Shown here: positions 1 through 10,022 of the stretch, piece after piece
How positions within the stretch are numbered: position 1 is the stretch's first letter
Layout of the letters: each line of letters opens with the position of its first letter
DNA from: Ceratothoa steindachneri
Lineage: Eukaryota; Arthropoda; Malacostraca; Isopoda; Cymothoidae
NCBI GenBank assembly: GCA_963969495.1
Contig: OZ018320.1
Span: 78,551,313-78,615,312 of the forward strand
DNA length: 64,000 nucleotides
Direction: 5' to 3'
Made by a program: the position numbers and the translations under genes
The notes under the pieces: generated by a model
Database searches by the model: none
What the model saw: the letters and a program-made list of their open reading frames with translations, nothing else
What the model was told of the DNA's origin: nothing

Positions 1-1309
1 TCATAGTTAAATTCTCTATTATCTTTTCCCATGTTAATAACTTTGCACTTATCAAGGTTATTTAAATCCCCCTGCACTTTAAAATTCTCATCAATATCTT
101 TAACTACAGCTGCTAATTTGATATCATCCGCAAAAATTGACACTTCATTATTAACTGCCTCCCCAAGATCGTTTATATAGATGACAAATAATAATGGACC
201 GAGAACTGATCCCTGAGGAACCCCACTGATAACATCCCTCCACTCTGACTTTACACCATTTAGCACTACCCTTTGCTTCCTGTCTTTCAGCCACTCAGCT
301 ATCCAATTTGAAACACCCCTGCATATCCCAATCATTTTTAATTTATGAACTAGTCTTCTATGTGGTACCTTATCAAATGCTTTACTAAAATCTAAGTAAA
401 TTATATCTACATTCTCTCTCCCTTATCTACTTGATCTGTTACAAACTCCAGAAAGTCTAGTAAATTAGTCAAACATGATCTACCTGATCTAAACCCATGC
501 TGAGCATCGCTGATTAACCCCTCCCTCTCTAGATGTTGGCAAATCCCTTTTTTAACTATTTTCTCAAGAATTTTACAGACTACAGGAGTTAGGCTAACTG
601 GTCTAAAGTTATTCGGATCCTCTTTACTACCCTTCTTGAAAATGGGGACTACATTCGCTCTCTTCCAATCATCAGGTATTTCTCCATATTCCAGTGACCT
701 AGTATACAACTTCTCCAGAGCTATTGAGATACTTTCTACCCCTTCTTTAAGTATCCTAGAATGAATATTATCAGGGCCGGAGGCCTTGCTAGTATCTAAC
801 TCACCTATTAGTCCTTTTATTGTCCTCCAATCCTCACTAATGGTAGTAAAGACCTCTTTTCCTGATCCATGAGTACTATACATAAGACTATTTAGTTTCT
901 CCTTTGTAAATACTGATGCAAAATGACCATTTAGTACCTCATCAGTTTCTCTCACAACCCCTTCATATTTGATAGGCCCTATTTTAACTCTGCCAGACTT
1001 ATTATTAATTTTATAGTAACTAAAGAACTTTCTAGGATCTTTGTTGCTATCCTGAGTTAATTTAATTTCTGACACCCTTTTGTTCTTTTTTATAATCTTA
1101 TTTAACTCATTCCTAGCCATTCTATAATCACTCAAATTTTGAATATTATTTTGTACCTGTAATTTTTGATATGCCCTTTTCTTCTCTGAAATTTTTCTAG
1201 CTATCTCCTGATTCCACCATAATGGTTTCCTACATTTGTTCCTAATGGCCTTCATTGGGATACATTGTTCTTGGACTACATTTATTATATGCTTGAGAGT
1301 ATCCCACAT
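1..1309 (-). pseudogene. CR1 ORF2 reverse transcriptase (frameshifted, cut by window edge)
   Basis: The frame at 1309-407 carries RT N-terminal motifs: SGPDNIHSRILKE, DDWKRANVVPIFKKG and NNFRPVSLTPVVCK, then DAQHGFRSGRSC. After a frameshift near 407-420 the next frame continues with DIIYLDFSKAFDKVPH (catalytic Asp), GVPQGSVLGPLLF at about 165-235, and the catalytic FADD at about 123-134. The sequence reaches the window edge within the palm/thumb region (NMGKDN motif). Catalytic residues are preserved although the frame is broken. Confidence 0.9.
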
Positions 1310-1342
1310 ACCATAAGCATTTTTACCTCTGAATTCTACATC

Positions 1343-2213
1343 CTAGTCTACAAAATTTAGCAAGCTTCGGAGTTTTATATAATCTCCCTTATGAAAATTT
1401 GGAACTTTTACAGCATTCTCGGTTATTTTACCCTTCTCAATTCCCAAGTTAAAACGAACTATCTGATGGTCACTATTTCCCAATGCTTCCCCAACAGTCA
1501 ATTCTTGAACTAAATGATCACTGTTAGAAAGTACTAAATCTAATATATTGTTCTCCCTTGTTGGCTCATTAACAAATTGATTCAAAAAATTATCCTCAAA
1601 GCATTCTATGAACCTGCCACTTGTTCTATCCCTACCTATCATATTTTCCCAGTCCACAGAGTTTAAGTTGAAGTCCCCAATAATAACTGCATATGTTTCA
1701 CATCCCTTACTTATTTCCCTTATCATTAGTTCATCCATATGATCAGTCTGCCCAGGTGGCCTGTAAAAAGCTCCCAAATGCACCATTCTATTTTTACTGA
1801 ACCTAATATCTATCCAAAGTGACTCAACTCCATCCTGCTTTATTGAAGTATTTAAACTTGAAACAATGTTGTTTTTTATATAGATAATTATTCCTCCACC
1901 ACTCCAACCCGTCCTTTGACTAAGGTTCCCTATTATAGCCCTGTAAATCAAATTCACTTATAGTGTCACTAAATTCTATTTCATTAACCCATGATTCAGT
2001 AACACATAATATATCTATATCCTCATCGCTAATATAACTAAATAGCTCATCGTTCTTGTTTCTAAGACTACGAGCATTTGCATAGAAACAATTTAACCCC
2101 CCTATCCCTGAAGCACCTCTTGAAACCTGAATGACCTCACCTCTATCGCCTTGGAACCTATTTCTGTTATCTGCCAAGTCCATTATACTTTCAGTACTAT
2201 AATGTCCTCTCAT
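1343..2213 (-). pseudogene. CR1 ORF2 endonuclease domain (frameshifted)
   Basis: Two overlapping frames (2213-1920 and 1957-1343) together encode an APE-type endonuclease. The start has the family pattern YANARSLRNKNDEL and the acidic metal-binding motif VTESW. The second part has YRPPG, the GDFNLNSVDW motif and the C-terminal NSDHQIV with its catalytic SDH. A frameshift near 1930 separates the halves. In CR1 elements this domain nicks the target DNA for target-primed reverse transcription. It follows ORF1 by about 20 bases. Confidence 0.85.
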
Positions 2214-2236
2214 AATTCCCTGACCACTATTAGTAT

Positions 2237-3394
2237 CTAGTTTCCCGCCCGCAAAGACCTAATAACACGATCATACTCCTCCCACAACAAATCTACCCCC
2301 CTCCTACTCAAAAGCAGTCCATCCATCGCATACATTTCTTTCATTCCTACAAACCTATCCCACACATCCACAAACATGACACCTTCCATCTCACACATCC
2401 TCCTCACATAATCATTCAGCCCAATCGCACAAGACATCCATTCTACCCCAACATTCATTCTTGGAAGCACACCTGTCACAACACCTTTCATTCTACTTTC
2501 TTTCACCTTTTCAATCAACCTCTTGTACCTCTCATGTAACTCACATGCACCCACTTTCTTCACATCATTCACTCCTACATGTGTAATCACAACCGGATCC
2601 CTTGCACAGCCAGACACCAGCTCCTCATACCTATCAGACAGATCTCTCACTCCATCACCTGACAAACACACCCTCAAACCATTCAATCTACTTGCATTCA
2701 ACTTCCTATCTAATAATCTAACTCGCGAATCACCCATCATAAGCACTTCAGTCAGACTCCTATTCCTAACCCCCACAGACCTAACTCCATCCCCACTCCT
2801 ATTCTCATTCAAACTACTAGTCACTCTACCTCCACCCCCACCCCCATCAGTCATATCACTTCCAGTTACTTCCTCTCTTAGGGCACATAATCTATTAGTC
2901 AAGCTAATAGGTTCTGTGTCCCTCTGACTCACACACCTATTCTCCCCCTGGCTAACCACCTCAACAGAGGCAACCCTATTCTCACAAAGAACAGGAGAAG
3001 CCTCCCTAGCTACACGTTTCCTAACCACTCTCCACTGTCTCCCACCCTCACTAGGCCTATTTCTAACTAATCTAAGGGGGCTAACTTCACTATCCCTAGA
3101 ACTATCATATCTTACCTCCTCCACCGACCCTCTACCTTCACCTGACACATCTAACTGGCCTACCTCACCACCTAACCTATTCCCAGCCCCAGCCGTAGGC
3201 CTAACACTAAGTTCCCTCCTGAGCTCAGCTACTAACTCCTCCAGCCTACATATCCTGTCTAAATCCTGCATTCTCATCCCCTCTAAATCTACAATGCATT
3301 CACGCAGCCCACATACAACACATGTATACCCCTCACCAACTATACCACACCCAATGCATACATTCCGACACTCATGTCTATATATAGCTTCCAC
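2237..3394 (-). pseudogene. CR1 ORF1: zinc finger, coiled coil, SGNH-esterase-like domain
   Basis: A 385-residue uninterrupted ORF. The N-terminus has two CxxC pairs (CIGC and CVVC) and a further Cys, as in the zinc-finger start of CR1 ORF1 proteins; a short leucine-rich, coiled-coil-like stretch follows at about residues 43-62. The C-terminal third (about residues 215-380) looks like an SGNH hydrolase: the nucleophile block reads MGDSR, the Gly block reads SGDGV, and the Asn block reads HVGVNDV. The final block, usually DGxHLS, reads DGLLLSRRG, so the catalytic His position is Leu (codon CTT where CAT would be one base away). CR1 ORF1 proteins are thought to bind RNA and possibly lipids. The reading frame is open, but the esterase is predicted inactive and the partner ORF2 is broken. 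Confidence 0.8.
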
Positions 3395-3963
<569 letters not shown>

Positions 3964-4039
3964 GGTGGAATTATTATGGATTTTTCAAAAAAATTACATT
4001 TTTCTACAAAAATGCTAATAAAACTAAATTCTATTGATT

Positions 4040-4320
4040 GCATATAGATTTATTTTGACACATTGGCACAGTATTAAGTCTTCTTCATTCATTAGTAAGC
4101 AGTTTGGCCACCTTTAGCATCGATGCATGCTTTAACACATCTTAACATAGTATTGATCAATATTTCCTGGATTTGCTTAGATCTGAATCAAACTTCAATG
4201 ATATGACATATGAGTTACTCTTTGGTCGTAATGGGCTCTGTGTGCATTTTATCTTTCAACACACACCATAAACTCTCAATCGGATTCATGTCTGGGAAAT
4301 TTCCAGTTCATGGAAGCAGC
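4040..4320 (-). pseudogene. Tc1-type transposase, C-terminal remnant
   Basis: On the minus strand the sequence reads FPDMNPIESLWCVLKDKM, the hallmark C-terminal DDE block of Tc1-family transposases (NPIE holds the third catalytic acidic residue), then after an in-frame stop the tail LRCVKACIDAKGGQTAY, which matches the usual last residues of Tc1 transposases. Only the last quarter survives. The rest is missing or lost in the flanking TA repeat and Penelope sequence. Confidence 0.8.
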
Positions 4321-4585
4321 TGAACTCCATTTTATTCATACCAGATGGGAAATTTAAATCCAGATGGAGTCCTATGAATAAATAGATCTAGGAACATGAG
4401 GACACCATTTTATTTGAGTTCAAGGGTAAATTTAATAGAGGAAACCAGAGAATTTAGTTCAGTAAGAAGACCATTGACATCCTTATAAGTAGGCCACAAA
4501 CAAATAATATTGTCTATATATCAGAACCAAATGAGGGGAAAATCGATAATGGTGGGGAGTAAGGTAGTTTCAAAAAACTCCATAT

Positions 4586-5158
4586 ACAGTGCACTATGCT
4601 CTCTATTTAACGGATTTTGGATTTAATGGACCACAAAATCTCAAATGACAAATATCCAACAATGAACATTCTGTCCCTTGCTGGGTAGATTTGGCGTCAA
4701 ATGTTGGATTGTTCACCCATAGAAAGGGAACGTGAGCCTGGTCTAGACCATCGCGAAACAGGTTAGTTTTATCCTACATTGTTTAATAAATAACTAGTGA
4801 ATGGTAACCCCACTGAGTATGAGAGGAACCGAGGGTTAGAACCAAGGATTTAGTAGGCAATTGATAAATTGCATGCTGCGAGGCTTGAATGCCTCTCAGA
4901 GCTGATTCCTTACCAGACACTGGGAACCTATTTCTGAATGGAAATTGCGATAAGAGACCCAAGTTCAACTCTTTCCCTTTTTTTATAATGAAGGTTAAAG
5001 TAATGAAATAAGTATATATAAATAACCTTTGTTTTTTTACTTGCAAAAGTATTAAAAATAAAAATAGTTAGTATACGGCTATTCCTTATTAATATTACAA
5101 GCCAAATGCAAAAATTAAAAACTCTGTTAACACAAATGCAGGAAAGTTTTGGTCATTT
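4586..5158. repeat. Insertion inside the Penelope copy, flanked by a ~30-bp direct repeat, carrying a 28S segment
   Basis: The string gggagtaaggtagttt followed by an A-rich core occurs at 4556-4585 and again at 5159-5188, and translated Penelope RT sequence resumes across the gap. This is what a target-site duplication around an inserted element should look like. The insert contains a 28S rRNA-like segment on the + strand followed by an A/T-rich 3' part. No polymerase gene lies inside it. Confidence 0.6.
4690..4925 (+). pseudogene. 28S rRNA 3'-region fragment
   Basis: The + strand matches the conserved 3' part of eukaryotic 28S rRNA. Examples are aatgttggattgttcaccc, gggaacgtgagc, gaaacaggttagtttta and gagtatgagaggaacc, in the right order and spacing. 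It is degraded by small changes (for example in gtctagaccatcgcgaaac) and stops before the mature 3' end. Only about 230 bp are present, with no neighbouring rDNA, so it is not a working rRNA gene. Its place within an insertion flanked by a direct repeat suggests a retroposed 28S-derived SINE or rRNA retrocopy. Confidence 0.75.
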
Positions 5159-5888
5159 AGGGAGTAAGGTAGTTTAAAAAAACTATATACTGTATGTATA
5201 TATTAGAGAGGACAGGAGATAAGCAATTTTCCATAGCTAAACCAAACTTTTGATGGTAAAATTTACCATTGAAAGAAAGCTTACAGTTTTTAGTGCACAT
5301 TAAGATGAGTTCAATGAAGATATTAACTGGCTAGGGAATATCAAAGTTACTCAATTTATCACTAAGGAAGGGGAAAAGCTCATTTACCAGCACTTTAGTA
5401 AAAAGAGAACATTCATTGAAACTAACAAGGGAGAAGTTATTAGAGTAAGGAATGGAGTTGAGTTTATCAATAACGTTGTAACTATTTTTAATATGAGATT
5501 GAGAAATAGTACCAAGAAGGGGAATGAGGTATGAAGTGAGCCATTTAGATAGAAAGAATATGAGACTGAACCAACAGAACTAATAATAGGGTGCATAGGG
5601 TTATTAAGCTTATGAGTCTTAACAAGACCATATAAATATGGCAGAGAGGAATTACTAGATTTAAATCTAACAATTAAATCAGGAAAATGTTTAAGATGGG
5701 AACGCACTTTTTTGTGGAAATCACAGTTGACTTGAATCGTAAGATCTTTTTCTAGGGGGACATAGGTAGAATGGTCATTTAGTAATAGATCCATTTTAGC
5801 AATATAAGACACTTTATCCACAATAACAACCATTATAAAAGGCAGAGACCACACCAGCCTCTGCCTATTAACTGGAGCCTTCTGCACA

Positions 5889-7190
5889 TGCCCAATTGAG
5901 AGCCTTCTTGTCAAATCTAGGAAGTTTCAACTCACTCAGTACCGTACACAGTGCATTATCTGTTTGTATGCACTATGTTGGAGCCTTCCTCTGTCACCAA
6001 TGGCTCTCACTTAATCTATGGCTGATCTTGATAGTGCGTATGCCGCCGAGAGATCGCAGTTATATTGTATGCCCTCTGGGGTTTAAGGCTAGTAAACTCT
6101 TTTGAGATCTAGGTGTAGCTTTTGGGCCAGTGGTGCTTCTGCTCCCAAAGCTTCCACAGCACTGTAAGTATTGCATTCAACCTTTTTGCACTACACTTTG
6201 TGCCATGATGGATGTACACGGATGCCTCCAAGTCCCTTGAGGGGGGTCAGCTTCAACACCATATTCCTTCTGTTTGAAGTCAGCAGGGCTTTTCGAGGCT
6301 CTGTGTTTGTCTTCACAGCTGATCTGGTTGCAATACACTGCTCAGTACGGTAGATAACGTGTCATACCCAGTTTGAAGTCAGAATTGTGATCTTTAGTGA
6401 ATCCCAAAGTGCCCTGCATAATGTTGTGGTGTTGTAATCTCTACATAACCTGGTTCACATTATCTGTGACACCACAGTTGGCATTACCCAAGCAGATGTC
6501 GTGATTATCTTCCTGGACATGTGGGGAATGAGCGTGCCAGTCTTCAAGGACTAGATGACCATACCATAATTTCCCTTTTCTTCACCCTGACTACACAACA
6601 TGAATCAGGGTAGCCCTCCAGGCCATCTTGACTATTCCAAAGGACCTACCCCCCCAAAGCCATGACTGCTTCAGGCTGCTTTATTTCATCTTCAAATTAG
6701 GCACATTCATCGGATGCACTGTCATTTGATGGATTGCTCCCTTGCACCTTACTGCAATGACTGCATTATTTGCCCATACTGTTTAGTGCATTCTTGTTGA
6801 ATGTCCCAGTCTGGGTGATCTTCACCCACATTACCTGTCTCGGTACTGGGACAAGCAGAGTAGCAACTACTTGTACCTTATACTCAGGATGAGTTCATGT
6901 ATATAGACTAGTAGTCTAAATTTTTGGAGGAGGCTGGCTCTTTTATTTTACTTGATTCTTTTATGCGGGTTGTTTGATTCAATGTCGGTAGGCTCGCTTC
7001 CTCTTTCTGCCTTAGCATGCATCCTTCTTGCCCCTTTTCCTTCTTGTTTTGTTTTGGTGTCTTTTGCATCTCTAGTTTTTTAATCTAGCTTAGCATTGGG
7101 CTGTGAGATGATTAAGGTGACTTATGCCCTAGTAGTCAGTTGCCAGATTGGCAAGCTGAAGGGAAAAATCTTAAATGACTATTTAAACAC
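5889..7190 (+). mobile_element. I-like LINE copy A, 5'-truncated (end of ORF2 plus 3' UTR)
   Basis: The left edge abuts the Penelope RT at cccaattgagagcc, which corresponds to the region between RT and RNase H in copy J (near 52497). Degenerate RNase H follows (FCLKSAGLFEALC and SQLIWLQYTAQYGR resemble the copy J frames around its catalytic Glu), then the C-terminal zinc region and a 3' UTR ending in gccctagtagtcagttgccag. Many stops and frameshifts make it one of the oldest copies. 5' truncation is normal for LINE insertions. A 3'-terminal hairpin is still pairable at 7116-7122 with 7138-7144. Confidence 0.8.
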
Positions 7191-8079
7191 TAAAAATAAA
7201 GGTAACAGGAGAGAGAGAGAGAAGATACATTTGGTGCCAAGGTTTTCTCTTTAAAGAAAATGTTGGCAAGAATTATAAATTTTTCTAATAAGACTGAAGG
7301 ACTCTTAAATCTTATGAAATAAACCAGGCAATGGCTTCACCACTCCCACCTACTGGAGGAGCTTGTGCTTCGCTTCTAAGATTAAAATTTAAAATAAAAA
7401 AAAGCAGCCATTGTTAAATTTTTATAAATTTTCTGAACTTTGCCAATTATAATAATTTAAAAAAAAAACTCTAAACTAAATTTTCCCCCTTTCAAAATAT
7501 CACATTGCTATAATATAGTTATAGAAGAAGATATATAAAAATAAATTTTCGGAACTTCACCATTTGTAATTCTTTGGGTTTAAAAAAATGCACAAAATTT
7601 GATACTTATATTTATTTCTGAACTTCACCATTTTGTGTTTTGATATTATAAAATAATTATTAGAAATAACTTTGATAAAAAAACCTAAGTCATAACCAAA
7701 CTAAGATGAAATTATTATTCAAATACTCAAAAAAATCCCCTTCTTAAATTATAGAGTTAGTGAAAAAAGGCTACTTGGAAAGTATTAAAAAAAAAATCAA
7801 TTAAATACTCTCCAAACTCCTCAGCCATTCCCATCTTTCATACTGAACAAAAAAAAGAAATAGAAGGGTATAAAATGAACTACAGTAAAACAGTTAAAAA
7901 CCAAATGAAAAGCAACTTCTGCTGCTTAAATGTTTTGATAATAGCATTCCTGCTGTTTACTTTATTCTGAGCATTTAATTTTAGTTGCAATTTTTTTTTT
8001 TAATTGTAGTACTTTGAGTGTTGTTTATTTGAATGTTTTTCTAATATTTGTTAATGACTAGCATAACCTTTTTTTGTTT
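7191..8079. other. AT-rich stretch without recognisable content
   Basis: Long A and T runs, no ORF with motifs and no repeat unit that I can identify. Confidence 0.5.
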
Positions 8080-8240
8080 TTATCCAAGTGGATACAATGT
8101 TGGTTTTCTAGTATTGAGGTTCGAGGTTCAATCTCAAGCAAGAACAGAGACAAACCTCAGCCCTACCAATGGGTGGATTTGCTGTGCTTATCCCCTTGGG
8201 GGTAGGTAGATCTTACACAGATCATGACACACAGCCAATC
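8080..8240 (+). repeat. tRNA-derived SINE remnant
   Basis: An A-box-like sequence tatccaagtgg lies at 8081-8091 and a B-box-like sequence ggttcaatctc at 8125-8135, 33 bp apart, as in a tRNA-type RNA polymerase III promoter. The sequence between does not fold into a full tRNA cloverleaf by eye, so this is a SINE head and not a tRNA gene. The 3' boundary is uncertain. Confidence 0.5.
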
Positions 8241-9016
8241 ACAACACTCTTGTCTTTCCTTTGCCTTCTTCACAATTCAATACAAGCACACTTGTTCTAA
8301 GGAATCCTGCCAATAGCTAGTTGCATTCACATACCCTAGATCTGGAATGTGTTCTCGCTACCCAGAGGTGATAAAAGTTCCTACCACTCCCCCTAGAGAG
8401 GACCAGCTCCTGGTGCCCTCAGACTCATCAGCATTTTTTATGCTTATTTTTATATTGGTTTCATCTAGTCAGGGGATGGGGGTCTGTCTTTGCCAAGAGG
8501 AGATGGTGTTCCCTTACATACCTATGTATATCTGTATGGTAATCCAATTGCAAATGGAATTTTAAGATTCAAAATTCGGTGGGGGGTTTTCGGCATTGAA
8601 AAGCCTACTGAAGCTCTAATTTTGGTTTTGAAATTTTATTGTCAAAGCACTTTGGGAGTTTTACCTCAGCTAGCTCGTATTTTCTGGAGGTCAAATATTA
8701 TAACTGGCATATTTACTCTATGAGTTTAATTGCTTATCCAAGCTTTTTCAAAGCTTCTCTTTGAGGGATGATGCTATGCAGGCTGTTTAATTAAGAACCA
8801 TGTGTCTGTTAAATAACTAATTCTCTTTATTTTCTACAAAATATATGAATTCAATTACCCCAAATGTTCTTGATTGTCCTATCCACTGAATTTTATAAGA
8901 TTTATTCACATGTTAGTTTGATAAACGGAGGCAAAAAAAAAATTCTTAGCCTATTTCCTTGTGACTTTAGATCCTTGTCTCTTTAAATTCAGTTTTACTG
9001 ATGACTACATTTGCAG
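8241..9016. other. Host intron sequence upstream of the first visible exon
   Basis: No motif-bearing ORF is seen. Small ORFs at 8347-8723 have no recognisable domain. The segment ends in the acceptor tttgcag of the exon at 9017. Confidence 0.5.
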
Positions 9017-9340
9017 GTGGGCAAAAGTGAGAGATGGCTATCTATTGTGGAGAGGAACTGTGCTGATGACTCAAACCCCTATCTACAAGTTGACTTTGGG
9101 GACCCTGCTACAACCCCAAGTCTCCTAAAGTATTTAGAAATAGCTTTACGTCGCAGATTAATTAATTTATGCAAAGCAGGAGGAACTCACCCGAAAATAA
9201 GTTCATTTGGACAACCTGATCGTCGTCAACCCAATTCCATTGCTCATTGGATGGATCCACTCTTGCCTACTGTGTTTTCATGCTCAACTCAGGAGACAAG
9301 GTGTATTGAACAGTGCCTCATGGAACACTTTCAAATGCAG
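9017..9340 (+). CDS. Host gene internal exon (108 codons), region N-terminal to the PH domain
   Basis: A phase-0 exon bounded by acceptor tttgcag and donor CAG/gtaatg. It encodes 108 residues starting VGKSERWLSIVERNCADD and ending MEHFQMQ. The composition is ordinary soluble protein, with a basic helix YLEIALRRRLINLC and a Pro/Ser loop. No signal peptide or membrane segment is visible. Codon use and the absence of stops contrast with the surrounding decayed repeats, and the exon splices in frame to the next one at 27737 across an 18.4-kb intron. The start codon and earlier exons must lie left of 1. I do not recognise a named domain here; it precedes the PH domain encoded by the next three exons. 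Confidence 0.85.
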
Positions 9341-9549
9341 GTAATGGCCGTTACCATGTTTTGTACAGTTTTGATCAATGTTTGCACTATCTAATGCCAT
9401 ATTTCAGTGGGACTTAGTTTAATTTGGAATCAAGATGGCACATTGCAATATATGGCAGCTGCTTAAAAGTTAGTCTGTTGGGTTCCTAATGCGGGTAACT
9501 TTTCTCATTGTTGAAAGAGGTAACAAGGAGTAACAAGGAAAATAAGTAC

Positions 9550-10022
9550 CCTAGAAGACCTTATGGTCCTTTCAATGAGGGTACCTTTGGACTAGCTGTC
9601 GAGTGGGCACATCCCTGCTCAATTGCCTTATGTCCTCCCTAAATGGCCACTTTTCAAGACTTTGTCTAGTCTTGTCTTGAACTGGTTAACAGAATTGCTG
9701 TTGACAACCTCCATTGGAAGTGTGTTCCAGCTTTCGCAGATACTGTACATGAAAAATTTCCCACACAGATCACAGTTGTAACACTTCAGCTCAAGTTTGA
9801 AGCCGTGATTTCTTGTGCTGCTCTCATTAAGGCTGAAAATATCCCCATAGTCAACATTGTCGAACCATCAAAGTATTTTGAAAACTTTGATGAGCTGACC
9901 ACACAGTCTATGGGTTTTCAACGAGAACAGATCTAATTCTCTTAATCTATCCTCATAACTTTTATGTCTGATAGAAGGAATCAGTTTGGTTGCCCTGGCT
10001 TGCACGTGTTCCAATCTCGTGG
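9550..10022 (-). mobile_element. CR1-type LINE 3' fragment (RT C-terminus and 3' UTR)
   Basis: The minus strand reads TTRLEHVQARATKLIPSIR, HKSYEDRLRELDLFSLKTH, then a stretch with VFKILWFDNVDYGDIFSL, ending near SWNTLPMEVVNSNSVNQF and a stop. This is the well-conserved C-terminal region of CR1/L2-type ORF2. The fragment is 5'-truncated where it meets I-like copy B at about 10020. It may belong to the same family as the element at 1-3394, but that copy's C-terminus is outside the window, so they cannot be compared. Confidence 0.8.

Larger units (their letters stand above)
1..3394 (-). mobile_element. CR1-type non-LTR retrotransposon, near full length, 3' end outside the window
   Basis: Read on the minus strand, this stretch carries in order an ORF1 with a zinc-finger-like start and an SGNH-esterase-like domain (3394 to 2237), an APE-type endonuclease (2213 to 1343) and a reverse transcriptase (1309 to the window edge). 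That order, and an esterase domain in ORF1, are typical of CR1-clade LINEs. ORF2 is broken by frameshifts near 1930, near 1310-1343 and near 407-420, so the copy is dead. The RT is cut by the window edge shortly after the FADD motif, so the 3' UTR is not seen. It lies upstream of the first visible host exon and antisense to the host gene. Confidence 0.9.
4380..5888 (-). mobile_element. Penelope-like element remnant (RT), interrupted by an insertion
   Basis: The minus strand encodes a Penelope-type reverse transcriptase. The frame at 5914-5384 has YIAKMDLLLNDHSTY, LPYLYGLVKTHK and PMHPIISSVGSVSYS, characteristic N-terminal RT motifs of Penelope/Neptune elements. At 5345-5160 follow FNGKFYHQKFGLAMENC and SPVLSNIY. 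The chain resumes at about 4590-4400 with MEFFETTLLPTI, then WF-stop-YIDN, where the catalytic YxDD is degenerate (YIDN), and ELK-stop-NGVLMFLDLFIHR. An insertion at 4586-5158 splits the RT and is bordered by a decayed direct repeat of about 30 bp. Stops and frameshifts make it inactive. Confidence 0.8.

Noticed and set aside
2523..2927. Plus-strand ORF of 134 codons
   Set aside because: Shadow of the CR1 ORF1 on the other strand; the minus frame has the recognisable domains.
4690..4925. Genuine 28S rRNA gene
   Set aside because: Only about 230 bp, diverged, no adjoining rDNA, and bounded by a repeat flanking a Penelope copy.
4586..5158. Tigger/pogo-type transposon, suggested by tttaacggattttggattta near the left edge
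   Set aside because: No inverted terminal repeat at the other end and no TA duplication.
8080..8240. Functional tRNA gene
   Set aside because: A and B boxes are present, but no cloverleaf or anticodon stem is visible and the B box is imperfect.
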